A stretch of 64,000 nucleotides of DNA from Ditylenchus dipsaci (Eukaryota > Nematoda > Chromadorea > Rhabditida > Anguinidae). Shown piece by piece: positions 1 to 11,096 of this stretch (positions are counted from its first letter, which is position 1; every line of letters starts with the position of its first letter). Where the stretch lies: assembly GCA_004194705.1 (NCBI GenBank), contig SADC01000434.1, forward strand, positions 115,939 to 179,938, given 5' to 3'. The translations under genes and the position numbers were made by a program. The notes below the pieces were generated by a model. That model was not told the origin of the DNA. It made no database searches and saw only the letters and a list, made by a program, of their open reading frames with translations.

Positions 1-390
1 TTGTAAGAAAAGCTACATTTCACACTAGCTATTCAACTAAGACATAGAGAAGAAAAATTGCACACAGGCTGTCTCTGCTTCCTTTGTGCGGTTTAGGAAA
101 TAGCACAAATAGGCTCATTGTGTTTGAGACCCTTAAAATAGAGCGGCAGATTGGGTGTGCAGAGGGACATTTCGAGAATAAAGAATAGGAAAATAAGGAT
201 GAAGCAACTTAAAGAGGATTTCCATTTGCGTCACTGGAGCAAAGAGGTTCACAGTGTTCTTAGCATATTTGTTGATGATTTTATTAGACATGATTTATCG
301 CATAAAAAAACTTTTCAGATTTTTAGACCTATTCCACAATGGTGGGTTTTCGGTTTTGATGTCCCTAGCTGAATTTTTGTTGCAATTTTT

Positions 391-499
391 GAGGCTTAGG
401 CAAGGGTAGGCCAGCGATTGTTAGAATGGACTTAAACATGAGTCTGAGATATGTTTGAGTCCGCCCTAACATAAGCTGACCTACTCTTGCCCAAGCCTG
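391..499. repeat. GGACGGACT-family MITE, copy 1
   Basis: This is a short inverted repeat that begins AGGCTTAGGCAAGGGTAGGC and ends with the complementary CTTGCCCAAGCCT. The inner arms read TTGTTAGAATGGACT and AGTCCGCCCTAACA. Related copies lie near 26385, 48515 and 62258. There is no coding capacity, so it is a probable non-autonomous DNA transposon. Confidence 0.6.
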
Positions 500-777
500 A
501 AAAGTCCGGGAAAAACAGCAGGGGAACCAAGGCAAAAAAAATCATTGCTATTGGGGAATATAGTTCAGGGACAAACGATTCAAGCAGAGAAACTCAAAAT
601 TGAGGTCTCGTATTTTTATAAGCACCTAAAACTATGAATCATGAATGATTCTGTTAAAGATCCAAATACTTATCAAAAACTGAAAACTTTCAAACCATAT
701 TCTCTTTTTCTTGAACAATGCAACTTCGGACTTGATGCCATATACTAGCTTCACCATCCTTGTGTCCTGTCACCATC

Positions 778-1205
778 AGGGCGGTATCCTCAACCGGCTG
801 ATTTTAGTCTATTAAGGTTAAACTCAGCCATCAGCCGGCTGATTCTGACGACTGAGTTCGAATATCGGGCCCGGCTTACGATGAAGCTGAGAAAAATTTC
901 CAGACCTCAGCCGGCTGAGGCTGAAATAAAATTGTTTGAGGCTAAGGATGGGTAAATTTTTTTGGAAGTCAGAAAAAAGTTTCCGTATCAAATTTTGGCA
1001 TTTTTGGGGGTTTTTAGCTGTTTTTCTGACAATTTTGAAGTGTTCGGTTACTTAAAAATATTCATTAATCAAATTTCCTTCAAGGCTGTTGCTCATTCTT
1101 AAATTCAAGTCAGCCGGCTAAGTTTGAACTCTTGGGTTGAACTCAGGTTGAACTGAGGTTAACTTAGCCATCAGCCGGCTAAGTCTAAGGCTGATGGCTG
1201 AAGTG
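778..1205. repeat. CAGCCGGCTGA palindrome cluster
   Basis: The self-complementary core CAGCCGGCTGA recurs at least six times with degenerate spacers such as CTCAGCCATCAGCCGGCTGA. It looks like a decayed palindromic satellite or nested MITE. No gene is visible. Confidence 0.6.
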
Positions 1206-2423
1206 AAATTTTTTACCTGCATGAAATCCGAGGTGAAGAAAAATTGATGGATGAGTTAATCGTTGAGTATACCACTCTGGTCACCACCTTCCATCTCAGC
1301 CATAGCTATTCCGCCTTCGGTCATTTGCTTTCAAACGCTCACGCTTAATACCGGGTCCCGTATTTGTGTGTTATGGAGACCGTCGACTGTACTAACCTGT
1401 AATGCGGTCTCTTATCTGAGCACTTTATGCGCGACCGACCATTGAAGACCGGACCACCATGATTGCGTTCCGAAATAGCGCAACACAATTTTTAATGATC
1501 AAGATACAATTCTTTAAGATGATTTGGACGTCATCGGGTTGATTTCTTAATGCAGCAGTCTCTTTTTGACTAGGTAATTTCAGTACATTATCGCTTATTT
1601 GCGGTCCATTCCAAATACCTCCCTGCTCAAAAATTTAACAACCCTCGGATCGACCGTTCATGGCCTCGCTCATGAATTCTATGCAGAAATGAATTGTTCA
1701 GCCGGAAGAAATTTACTCTAACAGGTAATTGTAAAAGCAACAGGCAATCGAAAAAATAAAAGAAACTTCTGCACCTAAATTCCTTTAACCAACGATGGTC
1801 ATGATAATTCTACAGTCGTTTGAGGTGTTCAATGATTAGCTGGACTATTTTCTGACCAACATTCTAACTTTTTTAAAACATCGGCAGTCTTGAAATTCAT
1901 TGCAGCATAAAATAATTTGTACTCAAAAATGTTTTTGGCATTCCCAGTTTTCATTTTGCCAACACCGCCTTTCTAAAGAAAATTATTTTCTTCCTCGATA
2001 AGAAGTAATCTTTGGTGTGTTAACTATACTCATAGTTGTTGTTTTAAAGATTTTCGAATAATAACAATCTATTTCAACTCCTTAATATATATATTCTTGA
2101 GTTCACACTAAAAAGGCTGTTACTGCTCGACAAATTATTGAACTTGGAGTTTCCATTTTATTACCGGTAATTTATTAGCTAAAGAAAGTTCGAGAAATTC
2201 ACCGAATTTGAAACGGCTGCAACTTTTTCTAGGCCTTAATTTTTTTATTTTCGTCCGGTTTATTTTTCTCACCGACAATACTTTTTGTTCTTTAATGTCA
2301 AAAACACGATTTTTGCTCGCTCCCCCTGTGGTCTTGCCAATCCAAAGGCCAACTGTGGATAGCATCTGGATGGGAAAAATACAGGGATACCAAGCAAAAT
2401 CGTATTTTTTGATATTTTCGATA

Positions 2424-2669
2424 TACCGTATAACCTCTATTAGACGGGCACCCTCTAATAGACGGGCACCTCAAGGACCTATATCTCAGCGCAAAAAATT
2501 TTTTTTGCAAATCTGTTTTTTTCGTTTTCTTGATCACCTCGATCTTAGTTGACTCCGCTTTTTAGATTTTTTTGAGTACCCAAAAATCTCAAAATCAAAA
2601 TATTTTTTTTTCGATTTTTTAGGGGTTGAAAAATAGAAGGGCATACCCGTCTATTAGAGGTTATACGAT
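2424..2669. repeat. TACCGTATT-family MITE, copy 1
   Basis: The ends are inverted: TACCGTATAACCTCTATTAG on the left and its near complement CTATTAGAGGTTATACG on the right. The interior carries GGACCTATATCTCAG, which is also found in the 30.9 kb copy. It is non-coding and probably a non-autonomous DNA transposon. Confidence 0.65.
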
Positions 2670-2791
2670 ATAAAAATTTAAAATCCAGTCTTAAAAAATT
2701 TAACCTTTACAAATCCAGCGAATACGTTGAAACGGCCTGTAAATTTGTATATAAAATTGAGTTTTCATCATTTTATTACTTTTATTTTCAG

Positions 2792-3032
2792 CCCCTTGCG
2801 TATTTATCCATGGCGGTGCACTATCCACGTGCTTGTCTCTATTTTCTTCTGCATCTTAGCGTGGGTACCCGCAGTAGTGCACGCTATTTGGTATTGTTTC
2901 TTTCGAACCATTGTGTATCACCACCCTGTGCAGCAACAGCGGCAGTTGTGGTCACTAGTGGACGACCTATTTAATTTAATTTCATGTCAAGTCGATGCTT
3001 GCTTTAATAACAACACTTATTTTGATTTTTAA
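2792..3032 (+). CDS. Orphan 3' exon of a PMP3/UPF0057-like small membrane protein
   Basis: This 80-codon exon follows a clean TTTTCAG acceptor and ends in TAA. Its first half (PLRIYPWRCTIHVLVSIF, then AWVPAVVHAIWYCFF) has the spacing of the UPF0057/PMP3 family: a basic loop, then a hydrophobic helix with a W-x-P-x-x-x-H-A motif, where the family consensus is GWIPGIIHA. Family members are about 55-75 aa plasma-membrane proteolipids linked to ion homeostasis. The usual first helix and PP motif should sit in an upstream exon, but only repeat sequence (the 2.4 kb MITE) precedes it. The tail after the helix is Q-rich and family-atypical. It may be a partial gene with a distant first exon, or a decayed copy. 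The identification rests on motif resemblance only. Confidence 0.45.
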
Positions 3033-3129
3033 TTTTATTTATTAATTGGGGCGTACACACGATTTTTGAAGCAATTTTCTCGAAATTCAATCAGCATTGT
3101 GTTACTTATCATTTTTCAAAGACAATACG

Positions 3130-3345
3130 TGAAAATGCCCACTTTTCAGGAAAAAGAGCCCACAGAATGTGAAAAAGTAACTACTTTTTTTATACAAGTC
3201 CAAAATGCCAAAATCTGCACAGTTTTGTGAAAAAGTGCCAGTTTTTGAAAAAGTGCCTAGTTTTGTAAAATAGTGCGTAGTTTTCAGCTAAAATTAAAAA
3301 TTGGCACTTTTTTACATTAGCTGGGCACTTTTCCCTCTAACCTGG
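3130..3345. repeat. GTGAAAAAGTGCC minisatellite
   Basis: About eight imperfect units of GTGAAAAAGTGCCAGTTTT are followed at 3300-3345 by an inverted stretch (GGCACTTTTTTACA). It is the same type as the larger array at 9.0-9.5 kb. Confidence 0.6.
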
Positions 3346-5485
3346 TCATTTTTTACGTATTTTCTTTTTTATTAGATGTGAATAAATATAATGCAGATTA
3401 TTTTAGAATAAATTTGATTGATCTCAAAAAAGCATTTGACGTGATGAAAACTTTGTCCCACCTACGCAAATCATGAAAGTTTGCATTGAAAATCGTGAGT
3501 ATAACCTTTTAAAAGCCGATCTTGTAAACTTCATTCACACTCCTCCTTAACTGTATTAAAAAGTTACGTAATAATTTTCGGAGCTACTACAGTTCAAGGT
3601 GCTGACTCTCACCATTTTATTAATATTTTTTTTACATTTGACGTCAAATTTAAAGAAAAATGTTTTGAAAAACCGAGAAAATTGGAGAAGATAAAGCTAC
3701 TGCCTTCCTTCAATTGTAGTAGATCTCAGCTTTTTTATAAATACAGTCTACTCTCCACTATAGCATTATTAATAAAGTTCATCTTTTTTTAAAAAATCCT
3801 TTTTTAGAAAATCCCAACTGCTCGCCCTCTCCAAAAAGTATTTTGCTCTAAGCCTATCTTTTTTAGCTCGCTTGATTATTTCCATCCTAATACGTTGCAA
3901 TGTGAAGTTTTTGGTATTTGGCGCCAAGCGCCCAAATACACTAGCCATTGTCGTGGCAAAAGGTACGAAGTAGGTGAAAAATTAAATAAGTTGGCTTAGA
4001 AAATGATACTCTTTGCGAGGGGTGGGCACTTGGACTGCTTTCATCCCATTTGGCCGGTTCCCAGAGAGAATGTTATTTAGAGAGTTCACTGTAGTAATAA
4101 ACAACTGACCTGTCTCAAGATATGTAAAATGAAATGGCCTGACTATACAATTCACCCATTTCTCAAAAATGCTTTACAACTCGTGGTTTTGCTATTTTTA
4201 ACGCTTAAATAAGATTAAACACACATTTTTAGGTTGCGGAAAGAATTTTGCTTTTTTTTGAAAATAGTTAAAAAAATTTTGACTTTTCGGCTCGATCTTC
4301 CTTGTCGCTTCGACTTTCAGATACTTTACACAGTCAAAGTTTAAAACGGCAGGGTGTACCAAGGCAAAAGTCAACATTTTAAGTTTTTCAAAAAAGCGTT
4401 AAATGGCTTTACACAACCCAAAAATTTATTTGGAACAACTTTTAGGGTATACAATCTCAAAATATGATCTCTGGTATTTTACAGAATTTTGTGTATTTCA
4501 CAGTTCAGCCAATGAAACTCTTGTGCTAAGAATTTTTTTAAATAAAACTTCAACATAGCAATGTGATATACACAAAATATACAAACAATAATACTGCATT
4601 GACGTGAAACTTTAACTTAAGTTTTGATCAACTGGAATATTTTGAAGATAGATGCTTTTAAAAGTTATCTGTGTCTTTGATATTCTGCTCATACTCTTCT
4701 TGTGACTTGAGTTTAGAATCCAACAAGCCCCCCCCTCCCCATGGGAAGTGATCAGATCAAGGAGATAACATCATATTCGTGTTTCACGTCCCCGATTTCA
4801 TGAGAAAGCCGGCTGTTTTTTTTTCTGAGAAAAACAATTTGTCGATCCACAGGGAGGGGGTTATTCTAAAATATATACGATCCAATTTACATTACCGGAA
4901 CACTCAGACGAGGATCACTAAATCGAAATTTTGATTGAAGCAGATTTAAAAAAAAGCTTTCTCACACGATCTTTTGAAGGCCTTTTCGGGTTTGTTTCGG
5001 TGAAAGGATTTCGTTCTTTTTTCTGAAGGACAGCAAATCCGCGTCTCTAGATTTAACGTTGACCTTTTCAGGATTTTAACGTTATATTGAGAGGCGCTGT
5101 TGTGTTGTCATTAACAAAAGTACTATTACAAAAGCCCATGCATTTTGGAGTATACCAAGGAATCAAAACTGACAAGAAAATAAAAAAAGAGATAACTGAA
5201 GTTGAAAAAATCTAAGAAAACTTGTACGCCGCTTGTTTTAAGAACATTAAAAAATTTCAAAAATTGAATAGAAAAAAATCTGTAAAATGGGGTAAAAAAC
5301 ATAGTGCTGAAACAAATAGTGGCAAATACTTAGTGCTAAGAACAGAGATTCTTCCTGTAGATTTATTAAAGATTTATTTTAATTTAAAAAAAATAGATCA
5401 TGAGCAGTGTTGGCAAGATGCGCCGCGTGAATTTTTCCAGAAAAAAAAAGATATGTAGTTAATACCTCTGATTAAGTCTCCTACC

Positions 5486-5760
5486 CCGTTTCGGTCACTG
5501 AAGCTGGGCAAAAAGATTCTATATGCATATTATGATCAAGAGTATTGCTCGAATCATGTCTAAGGTATTTAAGTGCGCGCATCTTTAACCAACCAAGCCC
5601 CCTGCGCCCCCGAAGGGGGCGCAGGGGCTTGGTTGCTCAGGGTTAAGATGCGCACAACCACCTACCTGAAACATAAATCACTAGAAAGTGACTCTGGATG
5701 CATAAAAATCCCAGTTGATAAAATTATGTTCGAAGATATTTTAGGTATTTTTTTTAAATA
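5486..5760. repeat. GCGCGCATC hairpin element, copy 1
   Basis: A long hairpin: GTGCGCGCATCTTTAACCAA on the left pairs with TTGGTTGCTCAGGGTTAAGA plus TGCGCAC on the right. An inner GC-rich palindrome (GCGCCCCCGAAGGGGGCGC) sits at about 5606-5624. The outer flanks (CTGAAGCTGGGCAAAAAG and GTGACTCTGGATGCAT) are shared with copies at 17.7, 28.5, 44.2, 49.8 and 56.5 kb. Confidence 0.7.
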
Positions 5761-6069
5761 AGCGCGCATGCGCGCTTATTTGTCAAACCACCGAAAATCA
5801 GAAAAAATTGTGGGTCGATCTCAAAAATTTCGGGTGCTCAACCAAAATTTAAAAAGTAGAATTGTTAGAGCTCTTGTAAGTTAAAAAAAGCATCAAACAG
5901 CGTTAGAAAAAAGTTCTAAAATAGGGTTGCGCGCTTATTAGAGGAAATACGATACCTTAGACATAAATTCCTCGAAAGTGACTATAGATGCATGAAAAAA
6001 CAGCATACCAGAGTTATTATTTTGACTAAAGTTTTTTGACTAAAAAAAGTTATTTTTTGCAATGATTTA

Positions 6070-6636
6070 AGCCTAAGCCTAAGCCGAAGCCTAAGCCGAA
6101 GCCTAAGCCTAGGCCGGAGCCTAAGCCAAGCCTAAGCCGAAGCCGAAGCCTAGGCCGGAGCCTAAGCCCAAGCCTAAGCCTAAGCCGAAGCCTAAGCCGA
6201 AGCCCAAGCCTAAGCCTAAGCCGAAGCCTAAGCCGAAGCCTAAGCCGAAGCCTAAGCCGAAGCCTAAGCCGAAGCCGAAGCCTAAGCCTAAGCCGAAGCC
6301 TAAGCCGAAGCCTAAGCCTAAGCCGAAGCCTAAGCCGAAGCCGAAGCCTAAGCCTAAGCCGAAGCCTAAGCCGAAGCTTAAGCCTAAGCCGAAGCCTAAG
6401 CCGAAGCCTAAGCCTAAGCCGAAGCCTAAGCCGAAGCCTAAGCCGAAGCCTAAGCCGAAGCCGAAGCCTAAGCCGAAGCCGAAGCCTAAGCCGAAGCCTA
6501 AGCCGAAGCCGAAGCCTAAGCCGAAGCTTAAGCCGAAGCCGAAGCCTAAGCCGAAGCCTAAACCTAAGCCGAAGCCTAAGCCGAAGCATAAGCCAAAGCC
6601 TAAGCCTAAGCCGAAATCTTAGCCGAAGTCTAAGCG
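6070..6636. repeat. Degenerate telomere-type hexamer array (GCCTAA/GCCGAA)n
   Basis: About 94 head-to-tail hexamers alternate between GCCTAA, the complement of the nematode telomere unit TTAGGC, and the variant GCCGAA. GCCCAA and GCTTAA occur sporadically, and the edges are less regular. The orientation is the C-rich strand reading rightward. The minus-strand open frame of Leu-Arg repeats over it is a by-product of the 6-bp period and not a gene. The array is interstitial in this window. Confidence 0.9.
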
Positions 6637-6654
6637 GCTACTAAACATCACCCA

Positions 6655-7530
6655 ACCCTAGACAATAAATAAACTCTGTTAAATTAACCATTTATGGTGC
6701 GATTAACTATCCCGGCTGAATGTAAATAAAACTGGTAGTTAACTATTTGTGTTGACTGCAGATAAACTGTGTGTAGTTAAGTATTTAAGTTGACTGTGAA
6801 TAAACTCGGTGTGATTAATTATTTTAGTTGACTGTGAATAAACTCGCGTAGTTGAGTATACAGGGGGTGCAGGCCGTTTCGTCGCCAGAATTTTCGTCGC
6901 CCACATTTTCGTCGCCACAATTTTCGTCGCCCACATTTTTCGTCGCCACAATTTCGTCGCCAACAATTTTCGTCGCCCACAGTTTTCGTCGCCCACAATT
7001 TTCGTCGCCCACAATTTCGTCGCCGGCATATTTTTGTCGCCGGTATATTTTTGTCGGCACAGTTCTCTATTGATTTTACGTTTTAGCGTCGTTACGACCT
7101 GTTACGACGCTGAAATAGCTAAAACGCTAAATCAATAGAAAACTGTGTAAAAATTGTGGCGACGAAAATTGTGGCGACGAAAATATGCCGGCGACGAAAA
7201 TATACCGGCGTCGAAAATTGTTGGCGACGAAAATTGTTGGCGACGAAAATTGTGGCGACGAAAAATGTGGGCGACGAAAATTCTGGCGACGAAACGGCCT
7301 GCACCCTATCCAGATCGAATGTAAATAAACTTGGTGTAGTTATTTATTTGGGTCGACTGTAAATAAACTGTGTGTAGTTAATTATTTGTGTTGACTGTAA
7401 GTAAACTGTGTGTAGTTAAGTATTCAAGTTGACTGTAAATAAGCTCGGTATGATTAACTACTCTAGTTGACTGTGAAAAATAACTATTTTAGTTGACTGT
7501 TGATTATCCAGGTCGAATGTAAATAAATCT
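6655..7530. repeat. TTGACTGTAAATAAACT satellite split by a foldback insert
   Basis: Direct repeats of roughly 43-47 bp (GTTGACTGTAAATAAACTG followed by TGTAGTTAATTATTT) occur about four times before 6866 and about five times after 7305, all in the same orientation. The inserted block between them has inverted arms. The satellite therefore appears to predate the insertion. Confidence 0.7.
6866..7305. mobile_element. Foldback element with TTTTCGTCGCC minisatellite arms
   Basis: The element begins GGTGCAGGCCGTTTCGTCGC and ends with the exact complement GCGACGAAACGGCCTGCACC. The left arm is about twelve units of TTTTCGTCGCCCACAA. The right arm is the same unit inverted (TTGTGGCGACGAAAA). The roughly 80-bp centre is itself palindromic around CGTCGTTACGACCTG. 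Tandem-repeat inverted arms without coding sequence are the hallmark of foldback-type elements. Open frames here are repeat shadows. Confidence 0.75.
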
Positions 7531-8041
7531 TCAGTCGAGGCATTTGCCTATTAAAAATTATTTTAATTTCTGGGCAAACACTTGGAAAAAACTTCGACGC
7601 TACTGTCATATACTCCATCCCCACCCAAAAAAATTACTGTATTATACAAAATAATTTTTAAAGTTTGAGCAGCATTTTGACTGTCTCTCAGCTTAATTCA
7701 GTACAATTAGACAATGCCAATTGATCACCACATCAGCTTTTACGATAACGGAGTCTTCGAAGAATAATCCGTTGTTTGGCTGAAGCAGTCTTAAAAAAGA
7801 GCACTTACACTACTTTATCTACTCTAATTTTAAACCATTGTCTAATTGTACGCTAGACTCGATGAGTGGTCAAAAAATTATACACTACTTTTAATTAAGC
7901 GCAATCCGAGGATATTTACTTATACCTTTTTACAGAAAAATTAAAGAAATTGGCTAAATTATTTGAAAAACGCGAATAAATTTTTTTGCTTATGATCAGT
8001 AGTTACTAAGTATCATGTACGAAAATTTGAGAAGGAGTTCA

Positions 8042-8329
8042 TTACCCGGTCATGTCCCGGAATCGTATTTCGACCATTTTTGACCCTTCTGCATTATTGG
8101 CTTTGTCTAAAAGTTCGCGAGTATTCATAGACAACTCGAAAGGTTTCTGCATAAGGCTTATGATTTTTTTATTTAAGTCAGTATTATCAACACAATATTT
8201 ATTATTAAAAAAGTACAAAATCTTTTGATGGGTTCCAAAATTCAAATTTAAATGACTCAAGACAAATTTTTTATGAAAAGTAACAATAAGAGGGACTAAG
8301 GCATATTTTCCCGGACGACCCCAATACAT
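8042..8329 (-). CDS. Unrecognised 95-aa open frame, possibly a transposon remnant
   Basis: An uninterrupted ATG-to-stop frame on the minus strand. The composition is mixed (hydrophobic N-terminal third, charged C-terminal third including KMVEIRFRDMTG) and not low-complexity, unlike most frames nearby. I recognise no family. It abuts the TA-flanked MITE at 8333, just upstream of its start codon. It could be a chance open frame in AT-rich DNA or a fragment of a mobile-element protein. Confidence 0.2.
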   Translation of the reverse strand: MYWGRPGKYALVPLIVTFHKKFVLSHLNLNFGTHQKILYFFNNKYCVDNTDLNKKIISLMQKPFELSMNTRELLDKANNAEGSKMVEIRFRDMTG

Positions 8330-8332
8330 ATA

Positions 8333-8519
8333 CAGTCGAACCTCGATTTAGTGGCACCCCGATTTAGTGGCACCCTCGATTTAGTGGCACCCTGAAGGCG
8401 ATTTGGTTGGCCAGAGTTGGCCAAACTTGGCCAAAGTTTACCTCCGACTTAGTGGCACCTCGATTTAGTGGCACATAAGGCTTGGTCCCTAGGGGTGCCA
8501 CTAAATCGAGGTTTGACTG
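8333..8519. mobile_element. Pogo/Tigger-like MITE with TA duplication
   Basis: Terminal inverted repeats CAGTCGAACCTCGATTTAGT and its complement ending GAGGTTTGACTG are flanked on both sides by TA (8331-8332 and 8520-8521). The interior has several copies of TTTAGTGGCACC and no coding sequence. The TA duplication and CAGTCRA terminus fit pogo/Tigger-type Tc1-mariner derivatives. Confidence 0.8.
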
Positions 8520-9038
8520 TAGTGCCATATTTTTCAAGTAACCAGAATGGCAAAGCTACCTGATGGTGAAATAATTTTTAAAAAAATTATTATAATTGTT
8601 TGACTAAAGAAAAAAAAAATCGCCCCTGCCATTTGTGAGTATAACCGCAAAATGAAAATTTCTGTCATTATTAAAGTGGATTAGTAGGATCTAGTCAATT
8701 ATTCCAAAGATCGACGTTTTTGGATTCATAACTTAAAAAAAAGCGCAGATCACGGTATTTCAAATAAGGTATTATTCAGGTATTTATGACAATTCAATGT
8801 AAAAATTTTACTTCAGAGAAATAATTGTGTCATTTTCGAAAACATTGTTAATACTTACGAACGAAAGAATAAGTGTGTTAAGTCATTTTTAGTTATCGAC
8901 GTATACCATTCAACATAGCAAGAAGAACTGCACCAGAAAGAGATCTGACGTATGGTGAAAAGAATCGAAAAATTTGAGGCCAAGATCTGAAAGTGAAATC
9001 AGGAGAGCTCGTGCTAATTAAGAAAGGACGATACGTAA

Positions 9039-9455
9039 AAATGGCACGTTTTGGAGAAAAAGTGCCACGTTTTAGTGAAAAACTGCCACGCTTTAAGAAA
9101 ATGTGCCACGTTTTGGAATAAAAGTGCCACGTTTTGTGAAAATCTGCCACGTTTTTTCGATTCTAGTCAAGAAGGTGAAAAAGTGCCACGTTTAGTGAAA
9201 AAGTGCCACGTTTTTGTGAAAAAGTGCCACGTTTTTGTGAAAATCTGCCACGTTTTCTGACAATAAGGTTCCTTAGACAAATCAATGAATTACACTTGAA
9301 ATTTTGAAGATTACCATTAGTTTGCTATTGATATGTCCTTGGGAACAAAGCGACCAATAAAACCAGGCATATCTGTGCAAAACTAGGCAAATTTGAAAAA
9401 AAAACGTGGCACTTTTTCACAAAAACGTGGCACTTTTTCTCTAGAACGTGGCATA
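9039..9455. repeat. GTGCCACGTTTTGTGAAAAA foldback minisatellite
   Basis: About ten direct units of GTGCCACGTTTTGTGAAAAA (9039-9260) are followed, after 140 bp of unrelated sequence, by inverted units (AACGTGGCACTTTTTC) at 9400-9455. The geometry matches the other foldback satellites in the window. Confidence 0.7.
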
Positions 9456-10114
9456 TTTCCGTTTTATCCATTAAGAAAACGCAAAAAACAGATATGTGAA
9501 ATGTTTGCTCTAGACTGAGATATGAGGTCCGTGGGGTGAGAGATTATTAGAGAGGGGGGGGGGTTCATTAGAGAATATACGGTAATGTCAAAAATACCAT
9601 ATTCGCTTGATCCCCCGTGGTTTTTGACTTAGTTTCTGGATGGCCAACGGATGTGCGAGATCCAAACTACAGGGGGACCAAGCAAAAATGGTATTTTGAC
9701 ATGTAGCCGAGGGCGTGTGGATGGTTGTTGGTAGTCCGGTTCTTAGGCCATGTAAAACGAAATAGTGCGCCGTTGTTATATTGAGCAGCCCAAATAGAAT
9801 CGGCTCGTGTTTTCAGCACGAAACAGGAACCTGTGGCGACCGGATATTCCGATAGGGTGAATGTCTCAGATCTCAGATCATTTGATAAGAGACCTGCGTA
9901 AGTCTTATCGATGACAACTATCGTACAGCATTCTCTTTATTCGCGAGTATAAACTTTCTTTGTTTTCTTAGTCGGCACAGTCGAAATCGGGCTCAATGTG
10001 GCGGGTTATCGAAAGTGGCGGGCTAGGGAGAGTGGACTGTATCAAGGCTTGACTGTATTACTGACGGGTGACAATAAAATTTCCAAGACACTTTACAAGC
10101 TCATTTTTGTTATA

Positions 10115-10510
10115 CAGTTGCCCCAAAAAGTTCGTTCCTGCCTAGGGTCGACACTTTTTAGCTCGATTTTCGAAAACATCTGATCGCTGTTTTTGACAGT
10201 CTGGTCGCGAATATCGCAAAGATTTCAATTTTGCTGATTGTTTTTCAGAATAATGAAATTTTTCTTAAAAAAAATCCAAATCCACAAAAAAAATCCACCT
10301 TTTATCAAAAATGGCGTCGTTCAATCAAGACTTTGAAAAAAAAATTTCATTATTCTGAAAAACTAATGACAAAATCGAAATCCTTGTGACATTTGCGACC
10401 AGACTGTCATAAAAAAACGGTCAGAAATTTTCGAAAAAACCGAGCTCAAAAAGTGTCGGACCCTAGGCGGAAACGATTTTTTGGGCTGTCCCTAAATCGA
10501 GAGGCAACTG
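10115..10510. mobile_element. Pogo/Tigger-like MITE, 396 bp
   Basis: The ends CAGTTGCCCC and CAACTG are inverted and flanked by TA at 10113-10114 and 10511-10512. Subterminal blocks TGCCTAGGGTCGACACTTTT and its complement (GTCGGACCCTAGGCGG) are shared with the 17.3, 21.1, 28.9 and 58.1 kb elements. No coding content is visible. Confidence 0.75.
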
Positions 10511-10530
10511 TATTTCGAATAATATACTAT

Positions 10531-11096
10531 TTTGTAGCTCTGTATCTCTTCTTTCAGATGGCATATAAAACTTTGCTTCACTATTTGGCTCTAAGACATT
10601 TCGAGATGTTGACTAGCACTTCCTCACTTTAAGCAATCGAATTTCATATGAAATTTCAAGCGTCTCGACAACATTTTTATAATCTGTTATAGCGCAACTC
10701 AAGAGCTACAAATGATATGTTCCTGAATTTTTTTTGAAAATTTTTGTGTTGAGAAATGGCATTCAAAATGATTTATTTTCTGAACCATAAACTAGAAATA
10801 TTTAAATTTTTAGTCATTTTTCACGAAATAATTTTTTTGGAAAAGGTCATATTTCAACACTCGTATTTCAAAAGCTTTTCTGGAACGTAGGTTTTGTAGA
10901 TATTGAGTTGCGCTATAAAATAGTGATAAAATGTTGTTAAGATGGTTGAAATTCTATCTGACATTCGATTGCTTAAAGTAATGAAGATGCTCGTCAATTT
11001 CTTGAAATGACCACACAAGTATTTAGAGCATATTGGTGACTTATCTTTTTCTCATATGCCATCTGCAACAGGAGATACAGGGCTACAAAATGGTAT
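10531..11096. repeat. Large palindromic element
   Basis: The arms are roughly 200-270 bp. TTGTAGCTCTGTATCTC at the left edge matches the complement of GAGATACAGGGCTACAA at the right edge, and TTTAAGCAATCGAATTTCAT near 10631 pairs with ATTCGATTGCTTAAA near 10970. The centre lies around 10810. The arms have diverged. It is non-coding. Confidence 0.65.

Larger units (their letters stand above)
1..2791. other. Gene-free repeat-rich segment
   Basis: I see no supportable gene here. The stretch holds a GGACGGACT-family inverted repeat (391-499), a cluster of CAGCCGGCTGA palindromes (778-1205), copies of the dispersed CCAAGGCAAA core near 527 and 2320, and a TACCGTA-ended MITE (2424-2669). A patch around 1263-1500 is more GC-rich and open for about 44 codons on the minus strand, but it resembles nothing I recognise. 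Confidence 0.6.
3033..6069. other. Gene-free segment
   Basis: I see no gene. The segment contains a GTGAAAAAGTGCC-type minisatellite (3130-3345), many A/T homopolymers, scattered transposon fragments, a GCGCGCATC hairpin element (5486-5760) and a fragment ending GCGCGCTTATTAGAGGAAAT (about 5927-5950). The A-rich open frame at 5222-5458 has no ATG at its 5' end and no recognisable domain. Confidence 0.6.

Noticed and set aside
5222..5458. 78-aa Lys/Asn-rich open frame
   Set aside because: There is no ATG at its 5' end, the composition is biased, and no splice or domain evidence was found.
6050..6589. 179-aa minus-strand Leu-Arg repeat open frame
   Set aside because: It is produced by the stop-free 6-bp telomere-type array and has no start context, splice sites or compositional sense.
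6739..7362. Overlapping open frames with repeated ATKI/GDEN or FSSPT motifs on both strands
   Set aside because: They are translations of the 15-bp foldback minisatellite in several frames.
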